Origin: an uncultured Alphaproteobacteria bacterium
GTDB lineage: Bacteria > Pseudomonadota > Alphaproteobacteria > HIMB59
Assembly (NCBI GenBank): GCA_902610175.1
Contig: CACLUR010000001.1
Span: forward strand, 372,001-436,000
Length of the DNA: 64,000 nucleotides
Direction: 5' to 3'
Under the pieces are notes generated by a model. It did no database searches and was not told the origin of the DNA. It worked only from the letters and a program-made list of their open reading frames with translations. Position 1 is the stretch's first letter; every line of letters starts with the position of its first letter. Of this stretch, positions 8,201 to 18,286 are shown one piece after another. Made by a program: the position numbers and the translations under genes.

Positions 8201-9407
8201 AAGAGTTGTTGTTACTGGATACGGTATTGTTTCTTGTATAGGAGATAACAAAAAAGAAGTTTTACAGAGCTTAAGAGATGTGAAATCTGGGATTAGTCAT
8301 TGCAAGGAATATGAAGAACTTGGAATGAGAAGTCATGTACATGGAAAACCTAAAATAAATATTGAAGAAAATGTAGATCGAAAAATTTTACGTTTTATGG
8401 GGGAAGGTGCAGCATACAATTATATTGCAATGAAAGAGGCAATTGAACATTCAGGTCTCGATGAGGGGCTTATATCTAATGTTAATACCGGGCTAGTGAT
8501 GGGTTCAGGTGGGCCTTCAACGTATCAACTGCAACAAGCATTTGATATAGCAAGAGAAAAAGGTGTTAAAAAAATTGGACCTTATATGGTTACTAGAACA
8601 ATGGCATCAGGAAATTCTGCTACTTTAGCAACTCCTTTTAAAATTAAAGGTGTAAATTACTCCATTAGTTCGGCTTGTTCGACAAGTTTGCACTGCATTG
8701 GCAATGCTTATGATCTCATTAGACATGGGCAACAAGAAATAGTGTTTGCTGGTGGTGGCGAGGAAACCCATTGGACAATGTCAATTTTATTTGATGCCAT
8801 GGGTGCTTTATCAAGCAAATATAATGAAACACCAGAGGTTGCCTCTCGAGCATACGACTCTTCAAGAGATGGTTTTGTCATTGGGGGAGGTGCAGGTGTC
8901 TTAGTTGTTGAGAGCCTTGATAGTGCAAAAGCAAGAGGGGCCAATATTGTTGCAGAAATTCAAGGTTTTGGTCAGACTTCAGATGGATATGACATGGTTC
9001 AACCCTCTGGAGAAGGTGCAGTAAGGTGTATGCAGATGGCAACACAGGGTAGACCTGTTGATTATATCAACGCACATGGAACATCAACACCTGTAGGAGA
9101 CATGATTGAATTAAAAGGTATAAAAGAAGTTTTTGGAGATAAGATTCCACCAACCAGCTCTACAAAGTCACTAACGGGTCATTCATTAGGAGCAACTGGT
9201 GTACAAGAAGCCGTTTACTCTCTTTTAATGATGGAAAATGATTTTATGGTTGAGTCAGCCAATATTACAAACTTAGATGAAAAGGCTGAAGGAATGAACA
9301 TTCTCTTAGAGAGTAAAAATGATATCAAAATCAATTCTATACTTTCGAATAGTTTTGGTTTTGGCGGAACGAATGCATCTATCTATCTAACTAGCTTTAA
9401 TGAGTAA
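8190..9407 (+). CDS. fabB: 3-oxoacyl-ACP synthase I FabB
   Basis: FabB is the condensing enzyme that elongates the cis-unsaturated acyl chain made by FabA. The 405-residue product carries the Cys-His-His triad of KAS I/II enzymes: C163 in [11 protein letters not shown]295 in NAHGTSTP and H330 in [11 protein letters not shown]. Numbering nearly equals E. coli FabB. The gene overlaps fabA upstream and fabI downstream by 11 and 8 bases, indicating a translationally coupled fabA-fabB-fabI operon. Confidence 0.97.
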   Translation: MSNKRVVVTGYGIVSCIGDNKKEVLQSLRDVKSGISHCKEYEELGMRSHVHGKPKINIEENVDRKILRFMGEGAAYNYIAMKEAIEHSGLDEGLISNVNTGLVMGSGGPSTYQLQQAFDIAREKGVKKIGPYMVTRTMASGNSATLATPFKIKGVNYSISSACSTSLHCIGNAYDLIRHGQQEIVFAGGGEETHWTMSILFDAMGALSSKYNETPEVASRAYDSSRDGFVIGGGAGVLVVESLDSAKARGANIVAEIQGFGQTSDGYDMVQPSGEGAVRCMQMATQGRPVDYINAHGTSTPVGDMIELKGIKEVFGDKIPPTSSTKSLTGHSLGATGVQEAVYSLLMMENDFMVESANITNLDEKAEGMNILLESKNDIKINSILSNSFGFGGTNASIYLTSFNE

Positions 9408-10176
9408 AATTTTAGAGGGCAAAAAAGGATTAGTTGTAGGTATAGCCAATGATCATTCGATTGCATGGGGTATAGCAAAGTCCTTAAGTGATGAAGGTGC
9501 AAGTATGTATTTAACCTATCAGAATGACTCAATCAAAAAAAGAGTTGAGCCGCTATCTGAGAAAATTAATTGCTTAGGAATTATGCCTTGTGATGTATCT
9601 GAAACATCTTCACTTGAAAACGTTTGTAATGGCATTAAAGGAAATATTGATTTTTTTGTTCACGCAGTTGCGTATTCAGATAAAAATGAACTATCAGGTA
9701 AATATTTAAATACCACTAGAGAAAATTTTCTTAAAACACTACATATTTCTGCATATTCATTGACTGAAATGGTAAGAATGCTTTCGACAAAAATGAATGA
9801 TGGTGCATCAATCATGGCCCTTACTTATTATGGGTCCACAAGATATATGCAAAGTTATAATGTAATGGGTGTTGCAAAAGCTGCATTGGAAACATCTATA
9901 AAGTATCTTGCTGTTGATATGGGTGACAGAGGAATTAGAGTTAATGCAATTTCAGCTGGGCCGATGAGAACTTTAGCAGGTGCCGTTATAAACAAATCAA
10001 GAAAGATTTATAATTATACCATTGAAAATTCTCCTATAAAAAAACCATTGTCATTGGAAGATATTGGTAAATCATCTGTTTACTTAATGAGCGATCTTTC
10101 TAAAGGTGTTACAGGAGAAATTCTTTACGTAGATAATGGCTATAACAATGTAGGAATGAGCATTCAAGATTTGTAG
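9400..10176 (+). CDS. fabI: Enoyl-ACP reductase (NADH) FabI
   Basis: FabI performs the last reduction of each fatty acid elongation round. It is an SDR protein of 258 residues with the FabI cofactor pattern [17 protein letters not shown] (11-27) and the Tyr-x6-Lys active site (Y153 and K160 in [13 protein letters not shown]). The substrate loop [10 protein letters not shown] is also typical. It overlaps fabB by 8 bases and closes the fatty acid operon. FabI is the triclosan-sensitive type of reductase, so no FabV or FabK is needed. Confidence 0.96.
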   Translation: MSKILEGKKGLVVGIANDHSIAWGIAKSLSDEGASMYLTYQNDSIKKRVEPLSEKINCLGIMPCDVSETSSLENVCNGIKGNIDFFVHAVAYSDKNELSGKYLNTTRENFLKTLHISAYSLTEMVRMLSTKMNDGASIMALTYYGSTRYMQSYNVMGVAKAALETSIKYLAVDMGDRGIRVNAISAGPMRTLAGAVINKSRKIYNYTIENSPIKKPLSLEDIGKSSVYLMSDLSKGVTGEILYVDNGYNNVGMSIQDL

Positions 10177-10204
10177 AAATGAAAAAAGTATATAAACAGA
10201 CCCA

Positions 10205-10564
10205 ATGAAGAATATCTTTTTAACTCCATTAATATTTTTATTTTTGTTTTTGAGTAAATATGCAATTGCTTTTCACGATGTTGAAGTTGCAAATGAAGAT
10301 GTAGCAGCCTTGGGTGGATTGTGGACTCAAATATATGTGTATGAAGAGTATTGTGCTGATAATCAATATTACGAGGTAATATTAGACAGATTGCCCAACA
10401 GTCCTAGGTTTGATAGATATTCTTCTGAATTAGAGCACTTAACAAACGACCAAGAACTCGCTTGGGAGAGAGGTGGTTTAGGAGCATCAGCTGTAATATC
10501 TGCTGGAGAGACTGACTGTGATACGATGGCTACAGTCATTTGGGAGTGGTTTGGAGAAAACTAA
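10205..10564 (+). CDS. Small secreted protein of unknown function
   Basis: I do not recognise this 119-residue protein. It has a clear signal peptide (hydrophobic core LIFLFLFL, likely cleavage near residue 22 after AIA) and an acidic mature part. Two cysteines (EYCAD and TDCDT) could form one disulfide, and several Trp, Tyr and Glu residues are present (ELAWERGG, VIWEWFGEN). It starts 28 bases after fabI with no visible ribosome site and ends just before a hairpin, so it may ride on the fab transcript. A periplasmic location is inferred. Confidence 0.6.
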   Translation: MKNIFLTPLIFLFLFLSKYAIAFHDVEVANEDVAALGGLWTQIYVYEEYCADNQYYEVILDRLPNSPRFDRYSSELEHLTNDQELAWERGGLGASAVISAGETDCDTMATVIWEWFGEN

Positions 10565-10581
10565 AATCTAATCTTAGAGAG

Positions 10582-10614
10582 AGTAGCACAAATTTTTCTA
10601 AAATCTGCGCTACT
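10582..10614. terminator. Hairpin between convergent genes (possible bidirectional terminator)
   Basis: Nine-base arms AGTAGCACA (10582-10590) and TGCGCTACT (10606-10614) pair with one mismatch, and inner A/T pairing extends the stem. It lies between the plus-strand secreted protein and the minus-strand pnp end. No strong U-run follows on either strand, so termination is plausible rather than shown. Confidence 0.5.
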
Positions 10615-10622
10615 GATTATTT

Positions 10623-12686
10623 TTAGACTTCTTTCATGCTTAGCTTTACTTTACCAGCACGATCTACGTCGAGCACTTTAACTTGAACTTCTTGTCCCTC
10701 AGATAAAACATCAGAGACATTCTCGACTCTTTTTTGTGAAATTTGTGAGACATGAAGTAATCCGTCTCTTGCACCCATAAAGTTTACAAAGGCTCCAAAC
10801 TCAACAATTTTTACAACTTTACCTGTATAGACTTTTCCAACTTCAGGTTCTGCTACAATGTCTTCCACCATTTGTTTAGCTTTATTAATTGACTCTTCGT
10901 TGCTAGATGCAATTTTTACAACTCCATCATCATTGACTTCTAGTTTAGCTCCAGAAACTTCGACTATGTTTTTAATTACTTTACCGCCTGAGCCAATAAC
11001 ATCTTTTATTTTAGCTTTATCAATAGTGATAGAGATTACTTGAGGAGCATGCTTAGAAAATTTTGTACGAGCTTCTGGTAAGGCATCTGACATGACACCA
11101 ATAATATGTTTTCTGCCACCAGATGCTTGATTTAAAGCAATTTCCATAATCTCTTTAGTAATACTGGTAATCTTAATATCCATTTGAAGAGAAGTAATAC
11201 CATCCATAGTGCCAGCAACTTTGAAGTCCATATCACCTAAGTGATCTTCATCACCTAAGATATCGCTAAGCACTACAAAGTCCTCACCCTCTTTGATTAG
11301 ACCCATCGCTATACCACCAATATGTTTTTTAATTGGCACACCCGCTGCCATCAAAGCAAGGGATGAGCCACATACTGTAGCCATAGAACTAGAACCATTG
11401 GATTCAGTTATCTCAGATACTAATCTTAATGTGTATGGGAAATCCTCTTTTTTTGGTAACATTGGATGAACTGCACGCCATGCTAGTTTTCCATGACCAA
11501 TTTCTCTTCTGCCAGTTGCTCCTACTCTTCCTACTTCTCCAACAGAGTAAGGAGGAAAATTATAATGCAACATAAAATGTTGTTTATGCATAGGATCAAG
11601 TGAGTCAATCATTTGCTCATCATCGCCCGTTCCTAATGTGGTAACAACTAATGCTTGAGTTTCTCCACGAGTAAAGAGACTTGAACCATGGGCTCGAGGA
11701 AGGATATCTAATTCACATGTGATTTGTCTTACTTCATCTAATTTTCTTCCATCAATACGGCTTTTATTTTTGATAATATCGCCTCGAACTACGTCTTTTT
11801 CTATATCTTTAATGATTGTTGTTGCGGCTAAAATCTGATCATCTTCAACATTATCGAGAATAGAAGATCTGATCTCTGTCAGTTTTTGACTTCGCTCTTG
11901 CTTATCAACTAAACCGTATGCTTCACGAATAGGATCTGAAATTTTACTTTCAATGTCTTTTTGTAAACCTTCATAAAAATCAGGTAGACTTGGGACTTCA
12001 AAAGTCTTAATTTCTGTTTTGCTTGCAAAGTTTTGAACTTCTTTAATAAATGTCTGATAAAAATCATGTCCAAACATTACTGCCTCTAACATGGTGTTCT
12101 CAGAGAGTTCTTGGGCTTCAGACTCAACCATTAAGACACCCTCTTCTGTTCCAGCCACAACGAGATCTAGTTCAGAGTTTTCCATATCTTGAATAGATGG
12201 ATTTGCAACTAGCTTTCCATCTATAAATCCAACTCTAGCGGAACCTAAAGTACCTGCCACAGGAAGACCTGAAATAGCTAATGCTGCGCCAGTTGCATAC
12301 ATAGCAATAATATCAGGATCGACAACGCTATCATATGATAAGACTGTTAATGTTACTTGAGTTTCATTTTTAAAGTTTTTGTGAAATAGAGGCCTAATAG
12401 GTCTGTCAATTAAACGACTTGTTAATGTTTCTCTTTCAGTAGGTCTAGCCTCTCTCTTAAAAAAACCTCCAGGTATTTTACCTGAGGCATAATATTTTTC
12501 CTGATAATTAACTGTTAATGGGAAAAAATCAATATCAGGTTTTTGTGTTTTTGCTGCACAAATATTAGCCATAACCATTGTTTCACCACAGGTTACAACC
12601 ACAGATGCATCTGCTTGTTTTGCTATTCGATTTGTTTCTAGTGTAATTTGTTGGTTACCCAACTCAAATTTATGTTCTATCTTCAT
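10623..12686 (-). CDS. pnp: Polyribonucleotide nucleotidyltransferase (PNPase)
   Basis: PNPase is a phosphate-dependent 3'-5' exoribonuclease and degradosome partner. The 687 residues contain two RNase PH-like domains (about 1-215 and 300-530), a KH domain with a G-S-G-G loop in [16 protein letters not shown] (about 560) and a C-terminal S1 domain ending KVKLSMKEV. It stops right after S1, lacking the acidic tail of many homologues. A GAGGAAG ribosome site lies directly before the ATG. It follows rpsO as in almost all Proteobacteria, and its reaction links RNA decay to phosphate supply. Confidence 0.97.
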   Translation of the reverse strand: MKIEHKFELGNQQITLETNRIAKQADASVVVTCGETMVMANICAAKTQKPDIDFFPLTVNYQEKYYASGKIPGGFFKREARPTERETLTSRLIDRPIRPLFHKNFKNETQVTLTVLSYDSVVDPDIIAMYATGAALAISGLPVAGTLGSARVGFIDGKLVANPSIQDMENSELDLVVAGTEEGVLMVESEAQELSENTMLEAVMFGHDFYQTFIKEVQNFASKTEIKTFEVPSLPDFYEGLQKDIESKISDPIREAYGLVDKQERSQKLTEIRSSILDNVEDDQILAATTIIKDIEKDVVRGDIIKNKSRIDGRKLDEVRQITCELDILPRAHGSSLFTRGETQALVVTTLGTGDDEQMIDSLDPMHKQHFMLHYNFPPYSVGEVGRVGATGRREIGHGKLAWRAVHPMLPKKEDFPYTLRLVSEITESNGSSSMATVCGSSLALMAAGVPIKKHIGGIAMGLIKEGEDFVVLSDILGDEDHLGDMDFKVAGTMDGITSLQMDIKITSITKEIMEIALNQASGGRKHIIGVMSDALPEARTKFSKHAPQVISITIDKAKIKDVIGSGGKVIKNIVEVSGAKLEVNDDGVVKIASSNEESINKAKQMVEDIVAEPEVGKVYTGKVVKIVEFGAFVNFMGARDGLLHVSQISQKRVENVSDVLSEGQEVQVKVLDVDRAGKVKLSMKEV

Positions 12687-12715
12687 CTTCCTCTTTCTTT
12701 ATAGCTAATTAAAAA

Positions 12716-12970
12716 TTATTTTTTTCTTAGCTTTAGTTTATCTGCTACTTCTTTGTACTTTCCTACATTCCTCTTCTTTAAATACGCCATCAATCTATTT
12801 CTTTTACCAACCATCATCAGCAGACCTCTTCGAGAATGAAAATCTTTCTTATGGATTTTGATATGTTCTGTTAACAGATTAATTTTTTTTGTGAGAAAAA
12901 AAATTTGGGACTCTGGCGAACCAGTGTCATTATCAGCACGAGCTATATCGTTTATTTGTATTTCCGACAT
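12716..12970 (-). CDS. rpsO: 30S ribosomal protein S15
   Basis: S15 binds the central domain of 16S rRNA and helps form bridge B4. The start at 12970 is chosen because AAAGGAG precedes the ATG at normal spacing and the product then begins [21 protein letters not shown] longer frame from 12997 adds nine residues with no ribosome site. At 84 residues it is slightly short (usual 89). The conserved core DTGSPESQ, the [19 protein letters not shown] block and KRNRLMAYL are all present. It lies between truB and pnp, the standard order. Confidence 0.95.
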   Translation of the reverse strand: MSEIQINDIARADNDTGSPESQIFFLTKKINLLTEHIKIHKKDFHSRRGLLMMVGKRNRLMAYLKKRNVGKYKEVADKLKLRKK

Positions 12971-13018
12971 CAATACTCCTTTCAAAGTAAACATCATCTG
13001 ACCAGGATGTCGCCCAGT

Positions 13019-13717
13019 TCAAATGGTAATCAGATTAGTATGTAAATCATTTATACTTGAAAAATCAAGGATTTTTTCATAAGGAATAGCTTGATTTATA
13101 TCAAAAGTCCCTATTTTCATTCTTTTAATCATACTTGCATAAGCTATGTCACCAAGGGAATTTGCAAATTCTTCTGCGAATGCCCTTACATAAAACCCCG
13201 AACGGCAATTCAACTCAACCCTCATTTTTGAGTTATTTGAAGATAGAACTTTTATACTTTGAACTGATACTTTTTTATAACGATTTTCTATAGCTTTATT
13301 ATCTCTAGCGAGTTCATAAAAATTTTTACCATTTAATTTATGAGCAGAAAAGTCTGGTATTTTTTGTTCATATGTTCCTATGAACTTTTTTAAATGTAAA
13401 ACTCTTTCATTTATATTATGCGAGGATGACTCCATTTTAAAGAATCTACCCTCTGAGTCTAATGTATTTGTAGAGGCACCAAATCGTATCTCAACCTCAT
13501 AGCTTTTTTTTTCTTGATGTATATTTGGTATTTTCTTCGTAGCTTTATTGATACCTACTAATAATAAACCAGAAGCTAAAGGGTCTAGAGTCCCAGCAAA
13601 GCCAATTTTCTTAAAGGAATAGCGGAACTTCAATTTTCTAATAACTCCAAATGACTCTATGCCCTGTGGTTTATTTATTAATAACCACCCATCACTAAAA
13701 AAGTTTTCTTTTACCAA
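13019..13717 (-). CDS. truB: tRNA pseudouridine-55 synthase TruB
   Basis: TruB makes the universal pseudouridine 55 in the T-loop of tRNA. The 232-residue product shows the N-terminal DGWLLINKPQGIESFG motif and the catalytic Asp45 in GFAGTLDPLASGLL. The C-terminal PUA domain is reduced: the protein ends near residue 232 against about 300 in longer homologues. The start appears to be TTG, four bases after the rbfA stop. It belongs to the nusA-infB-rbfA-truB-rpsO-pnp operon. Confidence 0.94.
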   Translation of the reverse strand: MVKENFFSDGWLLINKPQGIESFGVIRKLKFRYSFKKIGFAGTLDPLASGLLLVGINKATKKIPNIHQEKKSYEVEIRFGASTNTLDSEGRFFKMESSSHNINERVLHLKKFIGTYEQKIPDFSAHKLNGKNFYELARDNKAIENRYKKVSVQSIKVLSSNNSKMRVELNCRSGFYVRAFAEEFANSLGDIAYASMIKRMKIGTFDINQAIPYEKILDFSSINDLHTNLITI

Positions 13718-13720
13718 GAT

Positions 13721-14065
13721 CTATAATTTGTCTAAAAGTGATTGTACTTTTAAAGACTCTTGAAAAGATTCATCAAAAATTAAAGATATTTTTGGAGTAT
13801 ATTTACTTGTAAGAGTTCTCGCTATTAAACTTTGTATTTCTCTCAGATAAAGTTTATTAAATTCCTTAAAATCCTCCTCTGAAATATTGTGTATAAGATA
13901 AATTTTTGCAAATCTTAGATCTTTACTTACTCTTACTTCAGTGATTTCGAAACGAACAGTTGGAAATTTTAAAAGATAATCTTTTTGGGTTACGAGATAT
14001 TCAGATACAAGCCTTTTAATTGAAAGTTCAACTTTTTTGGTTCGAAAACTTGGCTTATTGTCCAC
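13721..14065 (-). CDS. rbfA: Ribosome-binding factor A
   Basis: RbfA is a small KH-fold factor for 16S 5'-end maturation and cold adaptation. The 114 residues carry the expected VSKDLRFAKIYL segment (typical VSPDLRxAxVYv) after FEITEVR, and the end LTSKYTPKISLIFDESFQ. The start is GTG, one base after the infB stop. Context in the translation operon supports the call as strongly as the sequence does. Confidence 0.92.
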   Translation of the reverse strand: MDNKPSFRTKKVELSIKRLVSEYLVTQKDYLLKFPTVRFEITEVRVSKDLRFAKIYLIHNISEEDFKEFNKLYLREIQSLIARTLTSKYTPKISLIFDESFQESLKVQSLLDKL

Positions 14066-14066
14066 A

Positions 14067-16079
14067 CTATAATTCTTTTTGAACTTCCTTAGTTACATAA
14101 AATTCAATTTCATCTTTTTCCAATATATCTGAATAGTCTTTGAAAGAGATACCACACTCATAGTTTTCTCTAACCTCTTTGACATCCTCTTTAAATCGCT
14201 TAAGGGTACCAACTTCTCCTTCGTGTATGATTTTACCTTCTCTAACAAGTCTGATTTTAGCAGAATTTTGGACTATACCGTCAGTAACAAAGCAGCCTGC
14301 AATTGTACCAAACTTTGAGGATTTGAAAGTATCACGAACCTCGGCATGGCCAATAATTTCCTCTTTAGTGTCTGGGGTGAGAAGACCAGATAGCATTTTT
14401 TTCATATCGTCAATTAATTCATATATAATTGAGTAATATCGTATATCTACTTTATCTCGTTTTGCGATTGTTCTTGCTTGTGGGATTGCTCTGATATTAA
14501 AACCAATTACAAGCCCTTGTGCAGAACTTGCTAAACTTACATCACTTTCATTAATTGCACCGATAGCGTTATGGACGACATTAATTTTAACTTCTTCATT
14601 TCCAACTTTTTCAAGTGAAGAAACTATTGCTTCAAGAGATCCTTGAACATCTGCTTTGACAATGATTGGGAGTTTTTTCATATCTCCCTTTGAAACATTA
14701 GCCATCATTTCTTCCAGTGATGATTTTTTAACTGCTTCTGTATTTTCTAATTTTTTTTGTTCTTTTACTTTTTCTGTAATATCTTTTGCGATATCCTCAT
14801 TTGGCATCACATAAACTGTATCGCCTGCTTGTGGCACTGAGTCAAAGCCCAGTACTTCAATAGGCATTCCAGGACTAGCTGATTTAATCCTGCTACCATT
14901 TTCATCAAGTAAAGCTCTAACCCTTCCATAAGATGAACCACATGTAAAATGATCACCTTCTTTAAAAGTTCCATTTTTTACTATCACTGTTGCAACAGGT
15001 CCTTTTCCTGTTTCTATTTTAGACTCAACTACAATTGCTTCAGCGAGTTTGTTGTGTTCGACATTAAGATCTAAGATTTCTACTTGTAATAAAATGTTAT
15101 CTAATAATTTTTCTAGATTTGTTTTTTTAATTGCAGATATTTCAGTTTCTAATACATCTCCACTGTAGCTTTCTACAACTACTTCATGAGTCAATAAATC
15201 ATTTCTAACAATGCTCGGGTCAACATCTGGTAAGTCCATTTTATTGATTGCCAGAACAATAGGAACTTTTGCTGCTTTAGCATGTGAAATTGCTTCAATT
15301 GTTTGAGGTTTAACACTATCGTTGGCAGCAACTACTAATACAACAAGATCTGTCAAATTAGCTCCCCTAGAGCGTATATTTGAGAAAGCTGCGTGACCAG
15401 GTGTGTCCAAAAATGTAATGGGATTATTTTTATGTTGAATTTGATATGCACCAATATGTTGAGTAATTCCACCAGACTCTTTTGAAGTTACGTTAGTATT
15501 TCTAAGTGCATCCAACAAAGATGTTTTACCATGATCAACATGGCCCATTACAGTTACAATTGGAGGCCTGGGTGAAATTTTAGATATTTTTGTTTTTTGA
15601 TGATTTGCTATTTCATCTTTTAAACTGATCGCCTCTTCTCTTTTCGGTGTATGTCCTAATTCTGTAACTATCAACTCAGCTGTGTCTCCATCTATATATT
15701 GATTAGCCGTAGCCATAATTCCACTTTTCATAAGAGCTTTAACAACATCACCTGTTTTTTCAGACATTCTACTTGCTAATTCCTGCACAGAAATTTTTAC
15801 AGGTATGTCAACTTCACGAACAATTTTTTGAGAGCTAGTTAAATTTGGTTTATATTTTGTTTTTTGTTTTTCTCTGTTTCTTTTTATTTTTGCAAGACTA
15901 GGCATTTTTTCGTAGTCTGGTTCTTCATCTAAAAGATTATTAACTGAAATAGAGGATAGTTTTTTTTGAAATGCCGTTGTATTGAGAGTCAGTTTTTTTC
16001 TGGGAGGTGAGGATGTTGTAGATGTAGGCGTAGAAGGTTTAGCCGAAGGTGTATTTATGTTCTTTGTCTCCTTTGTCAT
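14067..16079 (-). CDS. infB: Translation initiation factor IF-2
   Basis: IF-2 is the GTPase that places fMet-tRNA on the 30S subunit and promotes subunit joining. G1 is GHVDHGKT (179-186), G3 DTPGH (225-229) and G4 NKMD (279-282), followed by beta-barrel domains and the C-terminal fMet-tRNA domain. At 670 residues it is short. The variable N-terminal region is only about 90 residues, rich in Thr, Pro and Lys, where many homologues have 250 or more. This fits genome streamlining. It lies 7 bases after nusA. Confidence 0.97.
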   Translation of the reverse strand: MTKETKNINTPSAKPSTPTSTTSSPPRKKLTLNTTAFQKKLSSISVNNLLDEEPDYEKMPSLAKIKRNREKQKTKYKPNLTSSQKIVREVDIPVKISVQELASRMSEKTGDVVKALMKSGIMATANQYIDGDTAELIVTELGHTPKREEAISLKDEIANHQKTKISKISPRPPIVTVMGHVDHGKTSLLDALRNTNVTSKESGGITQHIGAYQIQHKNNPITFLDTPGHAAFSNIRSRGANLTDLVVLVVAANDSVKPQTIEAISHAKAAKVPIVLAINKMDLPDVDPSIVRNDLLTHEVVVESYSGDVLETEISAIKKTNLEKLLDNILLQVEILDLNVEHNKLAEAIVVESKIETGKGPVATVIVKNGTFKEGDHFTCGSSYGRVRALLDENGSRIKSASPGMPIEVLGFDSVPQAGDTVYVMPNEDIAKDITEKVKEQKKLENTEAVKKSSLEEMMANVSKGDMKKLPIIVKADVQGSLEAIVSSLEKVGNEEVKINVVHNAIGAINESDVSLASSAQGLVIGFNIRAIPQARTIAKRDKVDIRYYSIIYELIDDMKKMLSGLLTPDTKEEIIGHAEVRDTFKSSKFGTIAGCFVTDGIVQNSAKIRLVREGKIIHEGEVGTLKRFKEDVKEVRENYECGISFKDYSDILEKDEIEFYVTKEVQKEL

Positions 16080-16086
16080 TCAAAAA

Positions 16087-17589
16087 TTAGCTATTAAGAT
16101 AAATCTCCCTAGCATCCATTATAATTTTTTCTGCAGCAGATTTTTCAACTCTTTTTTGTAATATACCATCTCTACCCACTAGTTCATCAGTTGCTAAATC
16201 TGCAAGGTCTTGACGTGAAAAAATATTGTTCTCAATCAATGTAGCTAAAATTTTATTATCAAACTCTGAGATTCCTTTAACATAATCATCTAGTTTTGAA
16301 GATTGTATTAATTTTTCAAGTTCTGCCTTCTCGTTTTCCATATACTGCTTAGCACGCGCATATATCTCAGCAGCAAGCTCGTTATCAAATCCTTCAATTT
16401 TTTCTATATCTTGGATTGAAGCATTAGCAATTTTTTCAATACTTGTGTATCCCTCGACAGCCAACAATTGTGCGATCATATCTTCGAGATCAAGTTTTTC
16501 AGCGAAAAGAGAGGTGATTTTTTTAAATTCTTCTTGTCTTCTTTCTGCATCTTCTTTTTCAGTTAGTATATCAATTTCAAGATTGGTAAGTATTGAAGCT
16601 AATTTTACATTTTGACCTCTTCTACCAATAGCGATACTTAACTGATCCTCGGGTAAAACTATCTCTACTCTATTTGAGTCTTCGACTTCATTAACCTTTG
16701 CAACTTGTGCGGGCGCTATAGCATTTTGAACATACATCGACTTTAGTTCTGACCAATTTACGATATCGATTTTTTCACCTTGTAATTCATTAACAATAGC
16801 CTGAACTCTTGAACCTCTCATACCTACGCATGCCCCAACTGGATCGATGGACTTATCGTTCGCACGAACTGTAATCTTTCCTCTACTACCAGGGTCTCTT
16901 GCAACAGATAAAATTTCTATTTGACCTTCATATATTTCAGGTACTTCCTGTTCAAATAATTTTGCCATAAACTGAGGGTGAGTTCTTGAAAGAAAAATTT
17001 GATGTCCTTTAGCTTCTTCTTTTATATCAAAAAAGTAAGCTCTAATACGATCACCATTTTTAAAATTCTCTCTTGGAATGAGTTCATCTTTTCTCAAAAA
17101 TCCCTCGGCTTTACCAAGATCAACAATAATATTTCCAAATTCAATTCTTTTTACAATACCCGACAAAACTTCTCCGACACGATCTTTAAAATCATTAAAC
17201 TGTCTTCTTTTTTCAGCTTCTCTAACTCTGGAGTAAATAACTTGCCTTGCCATATTGGCTGTAACTCTTCCGAAGTTTACAGATGGTAAAGGAATTGTTA
17301 TTTGTTTTCCAATTTCAGTATCAGCATCATATTTTTTAGCGTGATCTAATAAAATTTGATTTGCCTGCAAAACAGGATCAATTTTTTCAACCACATCTTT
17401 AATATGAGATAAACTTATATTTCCTGTAAGACGGTCAATAGATGCTTTAATGTTATTGTCCATTCCGTATTTTGATTTTCCAATAATTTCAAAAGACTCT
17501 TCAAGAGCTTCCATTACTATATCCATTTCGATGCCCTTCTCTTGTGAGACGACTTCGGCAACTTTTAATATTTCTGTGTTATTTAGCAT
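16087..17589 (-). CDS. nusA: Transcription termination/antitermination protein NusA
   Basis: NusA binds RNA polymerase and nascent RNA and modulates pausing, termination and antitermination. The 500 residues hold the N-terminal polymerase-binding domain, an S1 domain (about 135-200), two KH domains (RVEIVLPEDQLSIAIGRRGQNVKLA near 310) and two C-terminal helix-hairpin repeats (near 370-420 and 440-490). rimP, its usual upstream neighbour, is absent, and the ylxR gene usual between nusA and infB is also missing. An intrinsic terminator lies only 14 bases before its ATG, suggesting attenuation of this operon. Confidence 0.96.
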   Translation of the reverse strand: MLNNTEILKVAEVVSQEKGIEMDIVMEALEESFEIIGKSKYGMDNNIKASIDRLTGNISLSHIKDVVEKIDPVLQANQILLDHAKKYDADTEIGKQITIPLPSVNFGRVTANMARQVIYSRVREAEKRRQFNDFKDRVGEVLSGIVKRIEFGNIIVDLGKAEGFLRKDELIPRENFKNGDRIRAYFFDIKEEAKGHQIFLSRTHPQFMAKLFEQEVPEIYEGQIEILSVARDPGSRGKITVRANDKSIDPVGACVGMRGSRVQAIVNELQGEKIDIVNWSELKSMYVQNAIAPAQVAKVNEVEDSNRVEIVLPEDQLSIAIGRRGQNVKLASILTNLEIDILTEKEDAERRQEEFKKITSLFAEKLDLEDMIAQLLAVEGYTSIEKIANASIQDIEKIEGFDNELAAEIYARAKQYMENEKAELEKLIQSSKLDDYVKGISEFDNKILATLIENNIFSRQDLADLATDELVGRDGILQKRVEKSAAEKIIMDAREIYLNS

Positions 17590-17635
17590 TATCTTTTCTA
17601 GTTAAAAAAAAAGGCGGGATAACCCACCTCCTCAT
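17579..17635 (-). CDS. Possible 18-residue leader ORF across the nusA attenuator
   Basis: An ATG at 17633-17635, six bases after the trmB stop and in the same frame, opens MRRWVIPPFFLTRKDNAK and then stops at 17579-17581, overlapping the nusA start. Its codons run through both arms of the terminator hairpin. Such a position would let translation disrupt the hairpin. No ribosome site precedes it, so it may be chance. Confidence 0.2.
   Translation of the reverse strand: MRRWVIPPFFLTRKDNAK
17604..17628 (-). terminator. Intrinsic terminator between trmB and nusA (possible nusA attenuator)
   Basis: On the minus strand GGTGGG and CCCGCC form a six-pair stem (one G-U pair) with loop TTAT, followed by nine T residues. 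This is a textbook Rho-independent terminator. It ends 14 bases before the nusA ATG, leaving almost no room for a downstream promoter, so nusA transcription probably has to pass through it. Confidence 0.85.
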
Positions 17636-17641
17636 CGTTGG

Positions 17642-18286
17642 TTAATAATTTTTAAGAACGCTAAAATAGAATAATTTATGATTTTTGTCTAAGGCTTTTT
17701 TCTCAAATTTAGTGTGCAAAGCGTTGGAATCACTATATTTCCAACATTTAGGGCTAATATCTGGCAAGGTGTATTTGAACTTTTTCATCAAGGCTAAAGC
17801 TTCAATAAAATAGTCACCATGATCAGTTGCAAAACGAACAAATCCATTTTTTTTTAGTTTTTTAGTGAGATCTTTTACAAGGAGTTGATTAACAGTTCGT
17901 CTTTTTTTGTGTTTATTTTTTGGCCACGGATCTGGAAAATATATTCTTATTTCTTGAAGATAATTGTTTGGTATGAATGGTAAAAGATCTTGAATGTTTA
18001 AATGGAATACTTGAAGGTTTTTTAAATTATCATCAACAGAGTTTCTGATAGCTCTTAGAACTCCATCAGCAAAAATATCACAACCAATAAAGTTAATTTT
18101 TGAATATAGTTTTGCATCTTCACTAATTTTTTCTCCATCACCAATTCCAATTTCTAAAATTCTTGGTGTTTTGATTTTATTAAATAACCTTTTGTTTGGT
18201 TCTTTAAGAAATTTCGAGTATTGCTCGAGTCTTACAAATGACTTTCCTTTTTTTCTACCAAAGTATTTATTTTTTGATTCGAACAT
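17642..18286 (-). CDS. trmB: tRNA (guanine-N7-)-methyltransferase TrmB
   Basis: TrmB methylates G46 in the tRNA variable loop. The 214-residue protein has the SAM motif ILEIGIGDGEKI (about 43-54) and the family signature YFPDPWPKNKHKKRR (116-130), then RFATDHGDY. It overlaps the end of lnt by 20 bases. In related genomes metK and a regulator often sit between lnt and trmB and rimP follows; none of these are here. Confidence 0.95.
   Translation of the reverse strand: MFESKNKYFGRKKGKSFVRLEQYSKFLKEPNKRLFNKIKTPRILEIGIGDGEKISEDAKLYSKINFIGCDIFADGVLRAIRNSVDDNLKNLQVFHLNIQDLLPFIPNNYLQEIRIYFPDPWPKNKHKKRRTVNQLLVKDLTKKLKKNGFVRFATDHGDYFIEALALMKKFKYTLPDISPKCWKYSDSNALHTKFEKKALDKNHKLFYFSVLKNY

Noticed and set aside
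8708-8944. Antisense ORF in fabB and similar ORFs opposite pyc, infB, ppk and the choice-of-anchor gene
   Set aside because: They are shadows of strongly conserved coding genes, with no domain resemblance and no ribosome sites.
12971-12997. Nine-residue N-terminal extension of rpsO
   Set aside because: A strong AAAGGAG ribosome site immediately precedes the inner ATG at 12970, and the extension does not resemble S15.
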